Shown in pieces: positions 16,010-25,636 of a stretch of 64,000 bases of DNA; the first letter of the stretch is position 1, and every line of letters starts with the position of its first letter. The DNA is from Planctomycetota bacterium (GTDB lineage Bacteria; Planctomycetota; PLA2). The notes beneath the pieces are model-generated. The model searched no databases. It was given only the letters and a program-made list of their open reading frames with translations, and was not told the DNA's origin. The stretch is taken from contig JAJFFH010000051.1 of assembly GCA_021776735.1 (NCBI GenBank), forward strand, positions 124,001 to 188,000, given 5' to 3'. The position numbers and the translations under genes are program-made.

Positions 16010-18265
16010 ATGAGGCCTACGACCTGCTACAGTGAAACCGTTGCGGCTCGGGCTCGTCGCGACGACCGAGGAGTATGTGAATTGGGTGGATGGAGCGGTG
16101 GCCCGATTGCCGGCGGCTACGCCTGGCACGCCTTGTCCGACGATCCCCGGGATGAATCCGAAAAGACCGAACCGCGGTCCGACCCGGGGAAGAAAACGCG
16201 GCGACTGCCGTGGCATGCACTCGTCGTCCTGTTCCTGGCGGTGACCACGATCGCCTGCGGCGGCGGGGGCGGCAGCGGAGAGAGCCTGGGTACGCCCGTG
16301 ACTTCGGCGGTCGCTCTCGAGGTCACGTTCCCGCCGGGCGCGTGCTGCACGGATGCCGTGCGCGTCCATGTGTGCGGTACGGCAACGGGGGGCGACGGCA
16401 TCGCGGTCCTGCGCGTCAACGGCCACGACGCTACTACGAGCGACCAGTTCACCAACTGGGTCGCCGAGGTCGACTTGGCGCCCGGGATCAACGACGTGCG
16501 GATCGAGTGCGTCACCCGAGACGGCGACGTCGTGCGCGACGATGGACCGGCCGTTCTTCGCTTCGGTCGTCCGCTTGCCCCGTTGGGGATCGGCTTGGAT
16601 CGCGCCGGCGATCTCCTCGTGCTGGACAGTCAGACCAACACGGTTGTGCGGGTCGATCCGGAAACGGGCCTGGAGAGCCTGGTGTCCGGCTCCGGAGTCG
16701 GGAGTGGCCGCGAGATTGTGCACTCCGCGGCCCTCGCCGTGACCCCCAACGGGAAGCAAGCACTCGTCTTTGATTTCTTTCGGTGCCAGCTCCTCGCGGC
16801 GGACACGTCGACAGGGAACCGGGAAGTTGTCACGAGCGCCGGAAACTTCATTCCGGGGGTTGTGGCGCCGATCGGCGGTTGGGACGCCGGCCTTCAGCTG
16901 ACTTGGCCCGACACGAAGCTCGATGTCGCGCTGGGTGGGAGTCGTGTCTACATCGCGGGCGACCGCCGTCGACTCGTGGCCATCGACATCGACGCGAAGC
17001 GGTGGTGGGACTATGCGGTCAACAACGCCTCGCCGTCGGCCGTCGCCGTGGATGCCGCGACCGAACGTATCTTTTTGGCCGAGATTCGGCGCAACGAACT
17101 GTCCGTGTATCGCTTCGACGGAACCAGCGCCGTCCTTTCGCCGGGTGCGTCCGCCGGGCGGCTCGATCTCGGCTTTGCGGCATTCCCTGCGATGGTCTTC
17201 GATGCAGCTCGCAATTCGATCTGGCTCGTCGCCGCGGACCGCCGCGGCTTCGTGCTGATCGACGCCGATTCCGGCGCACGGACCGCGTTTCGTACGCACG
17301 GGAGCGACCTGCGTGAGGTCAGCGACATGGTGCTCGACAACGAGGGTGGGCGCATGCTGGTCGCCTCGGAGGAGCTCGGGCGCATATGGGAAGTGTCGCT
17401 GGCCACCGGCGAATCCCGTCCGCTACGCAACTTCGATCTCGGCAGCGGCCCGGAAATCGGCCGACTCGGAGCGGGGGTCCGTCTTGTCGGCGATCGCGTA
17501 CTCGTGCTCGACACGAACGAGGACGGGATCGTCAGCGTCGATATCGGTACCGCTCGGCGCCGCGCTGTCGCGCCGCTCGATTCATCCGCTGCCTTCGACG
17601 TGACCGCCGATGAGCACACGGCGGTGACGATCGAGAAAGACACCGTGCATGTTGTGAATCTCGTTACCGGGGCGAGCCACGCGCTACCCTCCGGCGGACA
17701 CACGTTCGTGGCGCCGGTTTCGGTGTCTATCGACACGGCCCGCAACGAGGCGATTGTGCTCGACACGGGCGAGAGCGGCGGCGTGATCGCAGTGGACCTC
17801 ACGACAGGGCAGCGACGCACGATCGCCGTGCCGACGGTAGGGCCGCGCCAGTCCTCGAGCGGGATCCATGGCACCGTTGCCGTCGATTCCGAATCGAATC
17901 GCGCGCTCGTCTCCGATCCGTTTTCGGGAACCGTGATCGCCTACGACCTCGCCAACGGTTCCGCAACGACACTCGTGAAGCCCGCCGCGGGCCATGGAGT
18001 CGCCCTGTTCATGCCGGCGGGCCTTGCATGCGAGCCGACGACGGGCGCTGTGTACGCGACAGCGTTGCAGCTCCCGGCGCTGGTCAGGATCGAGGCCGGC
18101 ACTGATGAACGCGTCTTGATCTCGGGCCGTGGACGCGGATCCGGTCCAGCGTTCGTCGCGCCGGTCAACGTGACGATCGACGGCCCGCGCGCGATCGTCA
18201 CCGACGGCACCAGAGTTTTTGCCGTGGATCTCCAGAGCGGAGACCGGGTCTTTCTCTCGCGGTAG
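16010..18265 (+). CDS. Lipoprotein with beta-propeller-like repeats
   Basis: 751 residues from the ATG at 16010, chosen for its strong Shine-Dalgarno. Residues 65-82 are a hydrophobic signal ending in the lipobox-like TTIAC, making Cys83 the likely lipidated residue; 64 residues before a signal peptide is unusual, so a later non-ATG start is possible. After a glycine run, residues 95-165 are a small beta domain (repeated VRVHVCGT, VLRVNGHD), and the rest is a series of roughly 40-50-residue units of NHL/YVTN-like form (VLVLDTNEDGIVSVDI, AIVLDTGESGGVIAVDL, ALVSDPFSGTVIAYDL). No catalytic residues seen. Probably an outer-membrane binding or scaffold protein. Confidence 0.72.
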   Translation: MRPTTCYSETVAARARRDDRGVCELGGWSGGPIAGGYAWHALSDDPRDESEKTEPRSDPGKKTRRLPWHALVVLFLAVTTIACGGGGGSGESLGTPVTSAVALEVTFPPGACCTDAVRVHVCGTATGGDGIAVLRVNGHDATTSDQFTNWVAEVDLAPGINDVRIECVTRDGDVVRDDGPAVLRFGRPLAPLGIGLDRAGDLLVLDSQTNTVVRVDPETGLESLVSGSGVGSGREIVHSAALAVTPNGKQALVFDFFRCQLLAADTSTGNREVVTSAGNFIPGVVAPIGGWDAGLQLTWPDTKLDVALGGSRVYIAGDRRRLVAIDIDAKRWWDYAVNNASPSAVAVDAATERIFLAEIRRNELSVYRFDGTSAVLSPGASAGRLDLGFAAFPAMVFDAARNSIWLVAADRRGFVLIDADSGARTAFRTHGSDLREVSDMVLDNEGGRMLVASEELGRIWEVSLATGESRPLRNFDLGSGPEIGRLGAGVRLVGDRVLVLDTNEDGIVSVDIGTARRRAVAPLDSSAAFDVTADEHTAVTIEKDTVHVVNLVTGASHALPSGGHTFVAPVSVSIDTARNEAIVLDTGESGGVIAVDLTTGQRRTIAVPTVGPRQSSSGIHGTVAVDSESNRALVSDPFSGTVIAYDLANGSATTLVKPAAGHGVALFMPAGLACEPTTGAVYATALQLPALVRIEAGTDERVLISGRGRGSGPAFVAPVNVTIDGPRAIVTDGTRVFAVDLQSGDRVFLSR

Positions 18266-18270
18266 CCCGG

Positions 18271-19410
18271 CTAGCCGGCACCGTGACCATCGAGCAACGC
18301 GCGATCGTCACCGATGGAACGCGGGTGTTGGCCGTCCATCTCGGAGGCGGCGACCGCGCCCTGCGTTGGCATCGGGACGTGGCGCCTCAGGGCGAGTACC
18401 CGTTTTTCGAGTGCGTGCCACGAAAACCACGCGGCGCCGAAGGTGAGGCCGCCGGCGAGGACGTAGAACAAGACCTGGCCTACGCCCGTCTCCGGCCGGA
18501 ACACGCTCGTTACGAGGAGGCGGCAGGGCATGTGGAACAGATACATCGCGTAGCTGTACTGGCCGACGACTTCCAGCGGGCGCCACGTGCGGCGAACGTT
18601 CGCGACCACTCCCAAAAACAGGAGCGCGGTCGCCGAGAAGCCCCACGTGTGCCAACCGGAAAGACGTGCGGAGACGCCCTGAGACAACGTAAGCGTAAGG
18701 ACGGCGATGCCTCCGCAGATGCCGCAGATCCCGGCTGCCCTGGATACCGTGCGGGAGTTCTGCCCGCGTGTAGCGGCGAGCCAGGCGCCCGCGGCCAACG
18801 CGTCCATGCGGCAAAACGTAAGCACGTAGGCCGGGATGTAACTCTCGCCCGCGACTGCGAGGCGGCACAGGGGTGCTGCCAAGAACAGCGCGACGCATGC
18901 ACCCGCGAGCACGCGGCGTGGCAAGAGCGCGACGACCAGCGGCCACACGAGATAGAACTGCTCTTCGACGGCGAGGGTCCACGTCACGCCGAGAATTGCG
19001 TGCGGGAACCGTTGCGCCTGCGCCATCTCCGCGTTGCCCAGGTACAGCCAGTAGGTCCATTCCCGACCCTGCACCGATACGGCTTTGGCGGCGTGCGCCG
19101 CATTCAGCGGGACGTGCGGCAGCAGGAAAAACACCGCCCCGAGAAACAGGTAGTAGAGCGGGAAGATGCGCAGCGTCCGGCGCGCGTAGAAGTGGCGGAA
19201 GTAGCGCCGCTGGCCCTTGGCGTGCAGCAGAATCGAGGTAATCAGGAATCCCGAGAGTACAAAGAACAGATCCACCCCGATCCATCCCAGGTGCATCGCC
19301 GTCCGTATGCTCTCTCCGATGCCCTCCCCCTTCACGATCGTGAAGTGGTGGCCGAGCACGAGGAGGATGGCGATCCCGCGCAGGCTGTCGAGTTCGGGGC
19401 GTCGTTTCAC
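18271..19410 (-). CDS. Acyltransferase 3 family membrane protein (OafA/YrhL-like)
   Basis: 379 residues from the GTG at 19410, which overlaps the symporter stop (GTGA) and gives the family start RPELDSLRGIAILLVLGHH. About ten hydrophobic segments. Family motifs: FFVLSGFLITSILL, RRTLRIFPLYYLF and TWTLAVEEQFYLVWPL. It transfers acyl groups to surface sugars or lipids. Two dispersed motifs lie inside (18699-18708 as G-I-A-V-L, 19295-19304 in another frame). The last 30 or so residues are hydrophilic and antisense to a degenerate copy of the neighbouring lipoprotein gene's end, so the C terminus is probably a recent extension. Confidence 0.85.
   Translation of the reverse strand: MKRRPELDSLRGIAILLVLGHHFTIVKGEGIGESIRTAMHLGWIGVDLFFVLSGFLITSILLHAKGQRRYFRHFYARRTLRIFPLYYLFLGAVFFLLPHVPLNAAHAAKAVSVQGREWTYWLYLGNAEMAQAQRFPHAILGVTWTLAVEEQFYLVWPLVVALLPRRVLAGACVALFLAAPLCRLAVAGESYIPAYVLTFCRMDALAAGAWLAATRGQNSRTVSRAAGICGICGGIAVLTLTLSQGVSARLSGWHTWGFSATALLFLGVVANVRRTWRPLEVVGQYSYAMYLFHMPCRLLVTSVFRPETGVGQVLFYVLAGGLTFGAAWFSWHALEKRVLALRRHVPMPTQGAVAASEMDGQHPRSIGDDRALLDGHGAG
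18281..18365 (+). pseudogene. Degenerate echo of the 3' end of the lipoprotein gene
   Basis: Directly after the lipoprotein stop, the DNA again encodes VTIEQRAIVTDGTRVLAVHL, nearly matching the gene's own end (VTIDGPRAIVTDGTRVFAVDL), in a different frame and with no start. It looks like a leftover duplicated propeller blade. Confidence 0.7.
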
Positions 19411-21101
19411 GCGCTGATCTCGTGGGCTTCGCCCGCGCCCTTCGGGATGCGGATGTCCTCGATCATGTCCTGGATCTCTTGCGACGGCGGGGCGGTCAGG
19501 CGCGAGATGGGGATCGCGACGGCGAAGTTGAGCAGCATGCCGATCGTGCCGATGCCGCGCGGCGAGATACCGAACCACCACAGCGACGGATCCGGATTAA
19601 CGAACTTGAAGTAGATAATGTAGCTCGCCGTGAACGTGATGCCGACGACCATGCCGGCGACCGCGCCCGGTGCGTTCATGCGCTTCGAAAAGATGCCCAT
19701 GATGAGGATCGGGAAGAACGACGATGCGGCGAGACCGAACGCGAACGACACCGTGGCGGCGACGTAGTCCGGAGGCCAGATGCCGAGCAGGCCCGCGACG
19801 ACGACCGCGACCGCCGCGGTGCAGCGGGCGGCGAGCAGTTCGCCTTTTTCGGAGATGCCTGGTCGCAGTGCGCGCTTGAGCAGGTCGTGGCTGACCGCGG
19901 TCGAGACCACGAGCAGAAGGCCGGCCGCCGTCGAGAGTGCCGCGGCGAGACCACCCGCCGCCACGAGGCCGACGACCCAGTTGGGCAGGCGCGCGATCTC
20001 CGGGTTGGCGAGCACGATGATGTCGCGGTCGAGTGTCAGCTCGTTTTCGATCTTGCTTGCCGGGCCCGTGTACTGGATCTTTCCGTCGCCGTTTTTGTCC
20101 TCGAACTTGATCAGACCGGTCTTCTCCCAGTTCGTGAACCACGCGGGCGCGTCTTCGTACGGTTGGTCCTTGACCGTTTCGATGAGGTTGGTGCGTGCGA
20201 AGGCGGCGATGGCGGGCGCGGTGGTGTAGAGGATCGCGATGAAAAACAGCGCGTAGCCGGCGGACAGGCGCGCGTCGCGGACCTTCGGTACGGTGTAGAA
20301 GCGGACAATGACGTGCGGCAGACCCGCCGTGCCGACCATCAGCGCCGCGGTAATGCAGAGCATGTCAATCATGGATCCGCCGGCTGCGGTGTAGCTGGAG
20401 AAGCCGAGTTCTTCGTGCAGCCCGTCCAGCTTGTCGAGGAGGAACGTTCCCGACTCGGCGAGCTTGCCGCCCAGTCCGATCTGCGGGATCGGATTATCGA
20501 CCATCATGATCGACAAGAAGATCGCGGGCACCATGTAGGCGAAGATCAGGACGCAGTACTGCGCGACCTGCGTGTAGGTGATGCCCTTCATGCCGCCGAG
20601 CACGGCATAGAAGAACACGACACCCATGCCGATGATGACGCCGAGGGTCACGTCGACTTCGAGAAAGCGCGAGAAGACGATTCCGACGCCGCGCATCTGG
20701 CCCGCGACGTACGTGAACGAAACGAAGATGGCGCAGACTACCGCGACGATGCGTGCGACCTGCGACGCGTATCGGTCGCCGACAAAGTCCGGCACCGTGA
20801 ACTTGCCGAACTTTCTGAGGTAGGGCGCGAGCAGGAGTGCGAGCAGCACGTAGCCGCCGGTCCACCCCATGAGATAGACGGACGCGCCGTAGCCGAGGAA
20901 GGAGATCGAGCCGGCCATGCCGATGAACGATGCGGCCGACATCCAGTCCGCCGCCGTGGCGAGGCCGTTCGCGAGCGGCGAGACGCCTTTGCCCGCGACG
21001 TAGAACTCGCCCGTCGAGCGCGCGCGCGACCGGATGGCGATGCCGATGTAGAGGGCGAACGACAGGCCGACGATGACGAAGGTCCAGGCGGTGACGCTCA
21101 T
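19407..21101 (-). CDS. Sodium:solute symporter (ActP/VC_2705 type)
   Basis: 564 residues, about 13 transmembrane segments. SSS-family phrases: STGEFYVAGKGVSPLANGLATAADWMSAASFIG near the N terminus (split by TM1/TM2), VGDRYASQVARIVAVV, GITYTQVAQY, and ALSTAAGLLLVVSTAVSHDL. An extended extracellular loop between TM helices (YEDAPAWFTNWEKTG) marks the VC_2705 subgroup, which pairs with a DUF4212 subunit. Its ATG at 21101 overlaps the DUF4212 stop. Likely substrate is a small carboxylate such as acetate or lactate (inference from the family). Confidence 0.9.
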   Translation of the reverse strand: MSVTAWTFVIVGLSFALYIGIAIRSRARSTGEFYVAGKGVSPLANGLATAADWMSAASFIGMAGSISFLGYGASVYLMGWTGGYVLLALLLAPYLRKFGKFTVPDFVGDRYASQVARIVAVVCAIFVSFTYVAGQMRGVGIVFSRFLEVDVTLGVIIGMGVVFFYAVLGGMKGITYTQVAQYCVLIFAYMVPAIFLSIMMVDNPIPQIGLGGKLAESGTFLLDKLDGLHEELGFSSYTAAGGSMIDMLCITAALMVGTAGLPHVIVRFYTVPKVRDARLSAGYALFFIAILYTTAPAIAAFARTNLIETVKDQPYEDAPAWFTNWEKTGLIKFEDKNGDGKIQYTGPASKIENELTLDRDIIVLANPEIARLPNWVVGLVAAGGLAAALSTAAGLLLVVSTAVSHDLLKRALRPGISEKGELLAARCTAAVAVVVAGLLGIWPPDYVAATVSFAFGLAASSFFPILIMGIFSKRMNAPGAVAGMVVGITFTASYIIYFKFVNPDPSLWWFGISPRGIGTIGMLLNFAVAIPISRLTAPPSQEIQDMIEDIRIPKGAGEAHEISA

Positions 21102-21373
21102 TCGTCGTCGTCCTCCGCGACCCCGTGCTTCTTGTCGAGCCGATGCATGCGCCGCGCGTAGACGAAGATGAGCCCGACGAAGACGTAGATCGAACCCTGC
21201 TGCGCGAACCAGAACCCGAGCTTGTAGCCGGAGCCCCAGAGCCGCACGCCGTTCAGCCAGTCGGCGAGCAGGATGCTGCACCCAAACGACACCAGTCCCC
21301 AAACGAGGAGCAGCGCCGTGAGCAGCCGCACGTTGGCGCCCCAGTAGGCCCGCCGCGATTCACGATCGTCCAT
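21098..21373 (-). CDS. DUF4212 small subunit of the sodium:solute symporter
   Basis: 91 residues with two transmembrane helices. DUF4212 phrases: RAYWGANVRLLTALLLVWGLVSFG and then GSGYKLGFWFAQQGSIYVFV, with the C-terminal RRMHRLDKKHG. It accompanies VC_2705-type symporters. The frame is open further upstream, but that stretch is the intergenic hairpin repeat; the ATG at 21373 gives the family start. Confidence 0.92.
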   Translation of the reverse strand: MDDRESRRAYWGANVRLLTALLLVWGLVSFGCSILLADWLNGVRLWGSGYKLGFWFAQQGSIYVFVGLIFVYARRMHRLDKKHGVAEDDDE

Positions 21374-21405
21374 ACGGGATTGATCGGTTGGAAGGCCCGG
21401 GGCTC

Positions 21406-21503
21406 CGCTAACCAGCCCGAACCTCCCGTTCGCGAGAGCCTCAACGGCGTCAGCGGTTGAGCCAAAAGACAATGCCAAGCGGTTCCTCCGCGAACCGGCT
21501 TGA
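21406..21503. repeat. Composite intergenic hairpin repeat, copy 1
   Basis: Contains CAACGGCGTCAGCGGTTG (one stem mismatch), then GCCAAAAGACAATG and the hairpin core GCGGTTCCTCCGC at 21479-21491, flanked by CAAGC and GCTTG as an outer stem. The same parts recur at 49.1, 52.8 and 61.3 kb. Confidence 0.8.
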
Positions 21504-21534
21504 CGCCCCCTTCCCGCCCCCCCAAACAAGACGA

Positions 21535-21560
21535 CCGCACGCCACTTTCGCGGCGTGCGG
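21535..21560 (-). terminator. GC-rich hairpin after the first PKD-protein gene
   Basis: Perfect 9-bp stem CCGCACGCC / GGCGTGCGG with an 8-nt loop, about 65 bp beyond the stop of the minus-strand PKD gene. The following minus-strand bases are only weakly T-rich, so intrinsic terminator activity is plausible but not certain. Confidence 0.5.
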
Positions 21561-21625
21561 CCTAGGAGGATGAAATCGTCCGGGACAACGCCCGGAGAGT
21601 CTGAATGGGTAGTTCCGCGGGGTTC

Positions 21626-24600
21626 TTACTCGGTGCGGATGATGATGTAGTTGATCTTGCTCTTCTTGGTCAGCGTTGCGGGATCGCCAAGGGACAGCGT
21701 CAGGCGACCGTCGGTGACGGTGACCGCGTGATCGATGACCTCCTCGAACGAGCCCGCCGTGGCGACGTTGTCGACGACCGTTGCGCCCTCGATGTCCAGG
21801 GTGTTGATCGCCGTGAAGACCGGCGAGCCAACCACGACCGTGACGACGTAGTTCCCGTTCGGCAGGACGTATTCCCAGTCAGCCGGGCCGTCCACGTTGC
21901 TCAGGAAGACATAGGTGTCCAGGCGCTGGTCCGGGTCCGAGTCGCGGTCCTTGTTGCCGAGGCTCGTGCCGATCCAGCCGTAGCCGCGCGCGGCCGTGAA
22001 GGTCTGGCCACTATCGACGGAATAGCCCGCCGGGACCGTGGACCCCGCCGGCTGGAAGTTGATGCGTGCGACCACGCCGGTGCTTCCGCCCGTTGCGGAA
22101 ATCGTGAGCGAGTCCGTGGCCGTCTTGCCCGCGTCGTCCGTGACAGTCAGTTCGACCGTGTAGTTGCCCGCAATCGAGTACACGTGCGCCGGGTTCTGGT
22201 CCGTCGAGCTGCTGCCGTCGCCGAAGGTCCAGCTCCACGCCACGATCGCGCCGTTCGGCGAGCTCGCCGTGCCCGTGAAGTTCACGGTGAGCGGAACGCC
22301 GCCGCCCGTCGGGGCAGCCGACGCCGTGGCCGAGGGCGTACCCAAGGCCTGGACGACGACGGTCTTGAACAACGTGTTGCCCGAGGAGTCCGACGCCGTG
22401 ACCTGGGCGTTGTAGGTACCCGCGGTGTTGTAAGTGTGCGTCGGGTTCTGGACGGTGGAGGTTCCACCGTCGCCGAACGTCCAGGAGTAGCCGGTGATCG
22501 AGCCCGCGCTCGAGCTGGCCGACGCGGTGAAGTCCGTCTGGAACGGAGTGTCGCCACTCGACGGGTTTGCGCCGGCGGTGAGCGTGATCGCACCCGTCGG
22601 AGCCGCGACCTTGATGATGACGTACTCGATCTTCGACTTCTTGGTGCCGATCGCCGGGTCGCCGAGCGACAGCGTCAGCCGGCCGTCGGTAACGGTGACC
22701 GGGAAGTCGATCGTCTCGATGAAGTTGGCCTGCGTGAAGACGGCATCCACGACCTTCGTGCCCTCGATCGACAGCGTGTTGATCGCGGTGAAGAGCGGGG
22801 CGCCCACGACCGCCGTGACGAGGTAGTCGCCGTTGGCAAGGGCGAACTCCCAGTCGGCCGGGCCGGCCGTGTTGTTCAGGAGGACGTAGGTGTCGAGGCG
22901 AGCGTCCGAATGGACGTTGCGCTGCTTGTTGGCGAGTGCGCCGCCGATCCAGCCGTAGCCGCGTCCCGCGTCGAACACCGCGCCGGTATCGACGGAGTAT
23001 CCGGCCGGGACCGGAGCGCTTGCGGGCTGGAAGTTGATCAGGGCGACCGTGCCGCCGGCGGGCGGCGGCGTGTTGACCACGATCACGACCGTGTCGGTCG
23101 CGGTCGCGCCCAGCGCGTCCGTGGCGGTGAGCATGGCCGTGTATGTACCGGCCACGATGTAGGTGTGCGACGGGTTCTGCGCGATCGACGTGTTGCCGTC
23201 GTCGAAGTCCCAGAACCAGCCCGTGATCGCGCCGTTCGTGGACGACCCGGTACCGGTGAAGTCGACGACCAACGGTGTGTTGCCCAGTGTTGTGGACGCC
23301 GCCGCCGTGGCCGTGGCCGCGCCGAATACCGTCACAGTGACGGTCTGAATACCGGTGTTGCCGATCGCGTCCGTGGCCTGCACCGACGCGACAAACGTCC
23401 CCGAGCCGGTGTAGGTGTGGCTCGGGTTCTGCAAGGTGGACGTGCCCCCGTCGCCGAAGGCCCACGACCAGCCGGTAATCGCGCCGTTGCCCGACGTGGC
23501 GGTCGCCGTGAAGTCGACGTCCAGCGGCGCGGCGCCGCTATCCGGCGTCGCCGAGGCCGTGACCGCAACCGTGGATGTCACCTCGATCGTGACCGTCGAG
23601 GTCGCGACGTTGCCGTCGGCATCCTCGGCCGTGAACAAGACATCGTACGTGCCCAGCGCGGCGAAGATGTGCGTGGGGTTTTGATCGGTCGAGGTCGGCG
23701 TGCCGTCGTCGAAGTCCCAGAGGTACGAGACGATCGTGCTGTTCGGCGCGACGGCCTCGCCCATGAACTCGACGGTGAGCGGCGCCTCGCCCGAGAGGGT
23801 CGAGGCCAGCGCCGTGGCGGTGATCTGCCTAAAGCAGTTTCCGGGGCCAGCGCCGCCGATGATCTCGATGTAGCAGATCTTGGTCTTTCTGCGGCCGATT
23901 GCGGGATCGCCGATCGTCATGGTCAGGCGTCCGTCCGTGACGTTGACCGTCTGCCCGGTAACCTCGACGAAGCTCTGGGTCGTGGCCGCGGCGTCGATGA
24001 CCGTGACGCCCTCGAGCTCGACGTGGTGGATGCCCGAGAACAGCGGTGAGCCGGCGACGAGGTTCACCGTGTAGGTGCCGTCGTCCAACTCGAACTCCCA
24101 GTCCAGCGGACCGGATGTGTTGTTGATCTGAACGTAGGTATCGAGGCGTTGATCGGGGTTGAAGTTGCGCTCCTTGGTTGTCAGATCGTCGCCGATCCAG
24201 CCGTAGCCGCGGCCCGCGGTGAATTCGTCGCCGTTATCGATCTGGTAGCCGGTCGGAACCGTCGAGCCCGAGGGCTGGAAGTTGATGAGGGCGTTCAGCG
24301 AGCTGCCGCCGCCGGTGCTTCCGCCCGCGAGCGGTAGCCAGGTCGAATAGGCGAGTCCACCGCCGCTGGCCGTGCCGAGCAGGCCGGTGTCGCCATCGAC
24401 GAACTGCTTGGTCGAGGTGAAGTTGTTGACGGCGACGCTATCGACCTCGATGAAAACCATCTCGGTGGCGGTTTCGATCGAGCCCGGGTCGCCCAGGGGG
24501 GCCTTCTTGAACTTCAGGTCGGACGGCGCCGGGTTCAGGTCCGTGTACATGAAGTAGAATTCGCTGTTCGTCTTGTCGATGACGATGTGCGGGCGCGTGG

Positions 24601-25447
24601 CGTCGCGCGCGACCTCGACCTCGGCTGACCAGCCTGCGACCGGATCGCGGTGAAGGAGGTATAGCCGGTTGCTCTTGCTCTTGACCGTCGCGTAAACATC
24701 GCCGTCCGTCGACTTTGCCATGTTGACGTGGTCGTCGCCCAGTCCGGGCCCCGATGCGGCCGTCTCAGGTGTCGCCCAGGTCGTCTCGGAATCGGCGTCG
24801 TCATGGACGCGGAACGTGTAGGAATCGTCGCGCACGTCCGAGTAGAAGACGCCGATCTTATCGCCGTCGAACGCGATGATGCTCGCCATATCCTCGCCGG
24901 CGTCCACGCTGGTGCCGACCACGAACCCGGTGGTGTCCCATGTCTTGTGGTCCGCCGATGTCGACCAGAGCACCCGCACGTCCGCCCCGGTGATGTAGGT
25001 GATCCAGAGCTTGCCCGTGCTGTCCTGGTCGATGACGGCACGGTCGCCCGCTCCGCCCGTGGCGAACGGGACCGGGAAACCGGCGACGGCGTCGTACGCC
25101 TTCGCCACAGCGTCATACGTGTACTTGTACAGACGGGTCTCGAGCTTGTGCGCGACAAGCACGAACAGGTCGTCGCCGTTCGCGATGCAGTCCGCGCGAC
25201 CGCTGAGCCGCGTATCGACGATATCCTTGGCCTTCCACTCCTGGCCGTCCCAGCGATACATGCGCAGGTCGGCTCCGTCCGGAAGGACGCTCCACCACGC
25301 ACAGTCGTGGTGCCAGAGTTTCGACTGGTTGCGCGCCTCGGTACTTCCCGCACCGATCGACAGCGGTTCTTCACCGCGTAGCGCTCCCATGACCAGGACC
25401 AGGACGCAGACCGCGGTCCGGCCTCCATACTTGAGACTGTTAGACAT
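21626..25447 (-). CDS. Large exported multi-domain protein with 5 PKD and 3 malectin-like modules (paralogue A)
   Basis: 1273 residues from the ATG at 25447, preceded by GGAGGGTGGAG. Signal peptide at residues 1-26 (VCVLVLVMGALRGEE end). Domain order: a propeller-like head of about 370 residues (SKLWHHDCAWWSVLPDG, STGKLWITYITGADV), malectin-like module 1, three PKD repeats, module 2, two PKD repeats, module 3. The PKD repeats keep the WxFGDG / NPSHTY pattern. Each module opens with INFQP and closes with DGRLTLSLGDP then KKSKI. The end carries no anchor or sorting signal that I recognise. Presumably secreted and sugar-binding (inference). One dispersed motif at 24698-24707 encodes S-T-D-G-D-V. 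It is the last of three tandem paralogues. Confidence 0.85.
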   Translation of the reverse strand: MSNSLKYGGRTAVCVLVLVMGALRGEEPLSIGAGSTEARNQSKLWHHDCAWWSVLPDGADLRMYRWDGQEWKAKDIVDTRLSGRADCIANGDDLFVLVAHKLETRLYKYTYDAVAKAYDAVAGFPVPFATGGAGDRAVIDQDSTGKLWITYITGADVRVLWSTSADHKTWDTTGFVVGTSVDAGEDMASIIAFDGDKIGVFYSDVRDDSYTFRVHDDADSETTWATPETAASGPGLGDDHVNMAKSTDGDVYATVKSKSNRLYLLHRDPVAGWSAEVEVARDATRPHIVIDKTNSEFYFMYTDLNPAPSDLKFKKAPLGDPGSIETATEMVFIEVDSVAVNNFTSTKQFVDGDTGLLGTASGGGLAYSTWLPLAGGSTGGGSSLNALINFQPSGSTVPTGYQIDNGDEFTAGRGYGWIGDDLTTKERNFNPDQRLDTYVQINNTSGPLDWEFELDDGTYTVNLVAGSPLFSGIHHVELEGVTVIDAAATTQSFVEVTGQTVNVTDGRLTMTIGDPAIGRRKTKICYIEIIGGAGPGNCFRQITATALASTLSGEAPLTVEFMGEAVAPNSTIVSYLWDFDDGTPTSTDQNPTHIFAALGTYDVLFTAEDADGNVATSTVTIEVTSTVAVTASATPDSGAAPLDVDFTATATSGNGAITGWSWAFGDGGTSTLQNPSHTYTGSGTFVASVQATDAIGNTGIQTVTVTVFGAATATAAASTTLGNTPLVVDFTGTGSSTNGAITGWFWDFDDGNTSIAQNPSHTYIVAGTYTAMLTATDALGATATDTVVIVVNTPPPAGGTVALINFQPASAPVPAGYSVDTGAVFDAGRGYGWIGGALANKQRNVHSDARLDTYVLLNNTAGPADWEFALANGDYLVTAVVGAPLFTAINTLSIEGTKVVDAVFTQANFIETIDFPVTVTDGRLTLSLGDPAIGTKKSKIEYVIIKVAAPTGAITLTAGANPSSGDTPFQTDFTASASSSAGSITGYSWTFGDGGTSTVQNPTHTYNTAGTYNAQVTASDSSGNTLFKTVVVQALGTPSATASAAPTGGGVPLTVNFTGTASSPNGAIVAWSWTFGDGSSSTDQNPAHVYSIAGNYTVELTVTDDAGKTATDSLTISATGGSTGVVARINFQPAGSTVPAGYSVDSGQTFTAARGYGWIGTSLGNKDRDSDPDQRLDTYVFLSNVDGPADWEYVLPNGNYVVTVVVGSPVFTAINTLDIEGATVVDNVATAGSFEEVIDHAVTVTDGRLTLSLGDPATLTKKSKINYIIIRTE

Positions 25448-25636
25448 TTGACTCCACCCTCCGGTACTCAACTCTGATTGGCCGGTACTCAATTCTGGTT
25501 TGCGACCGTTCCGGACGCGCGATGCCATTCTGGGGGCGCTGCACGTCAAAACAAAGCTCCACTTGGGCACTGGAACGGCCGGCGATGTTCCGGAACGGCT
25601 CAGCCGGCCCGGGAATGTTCAAATATATAGACATTG

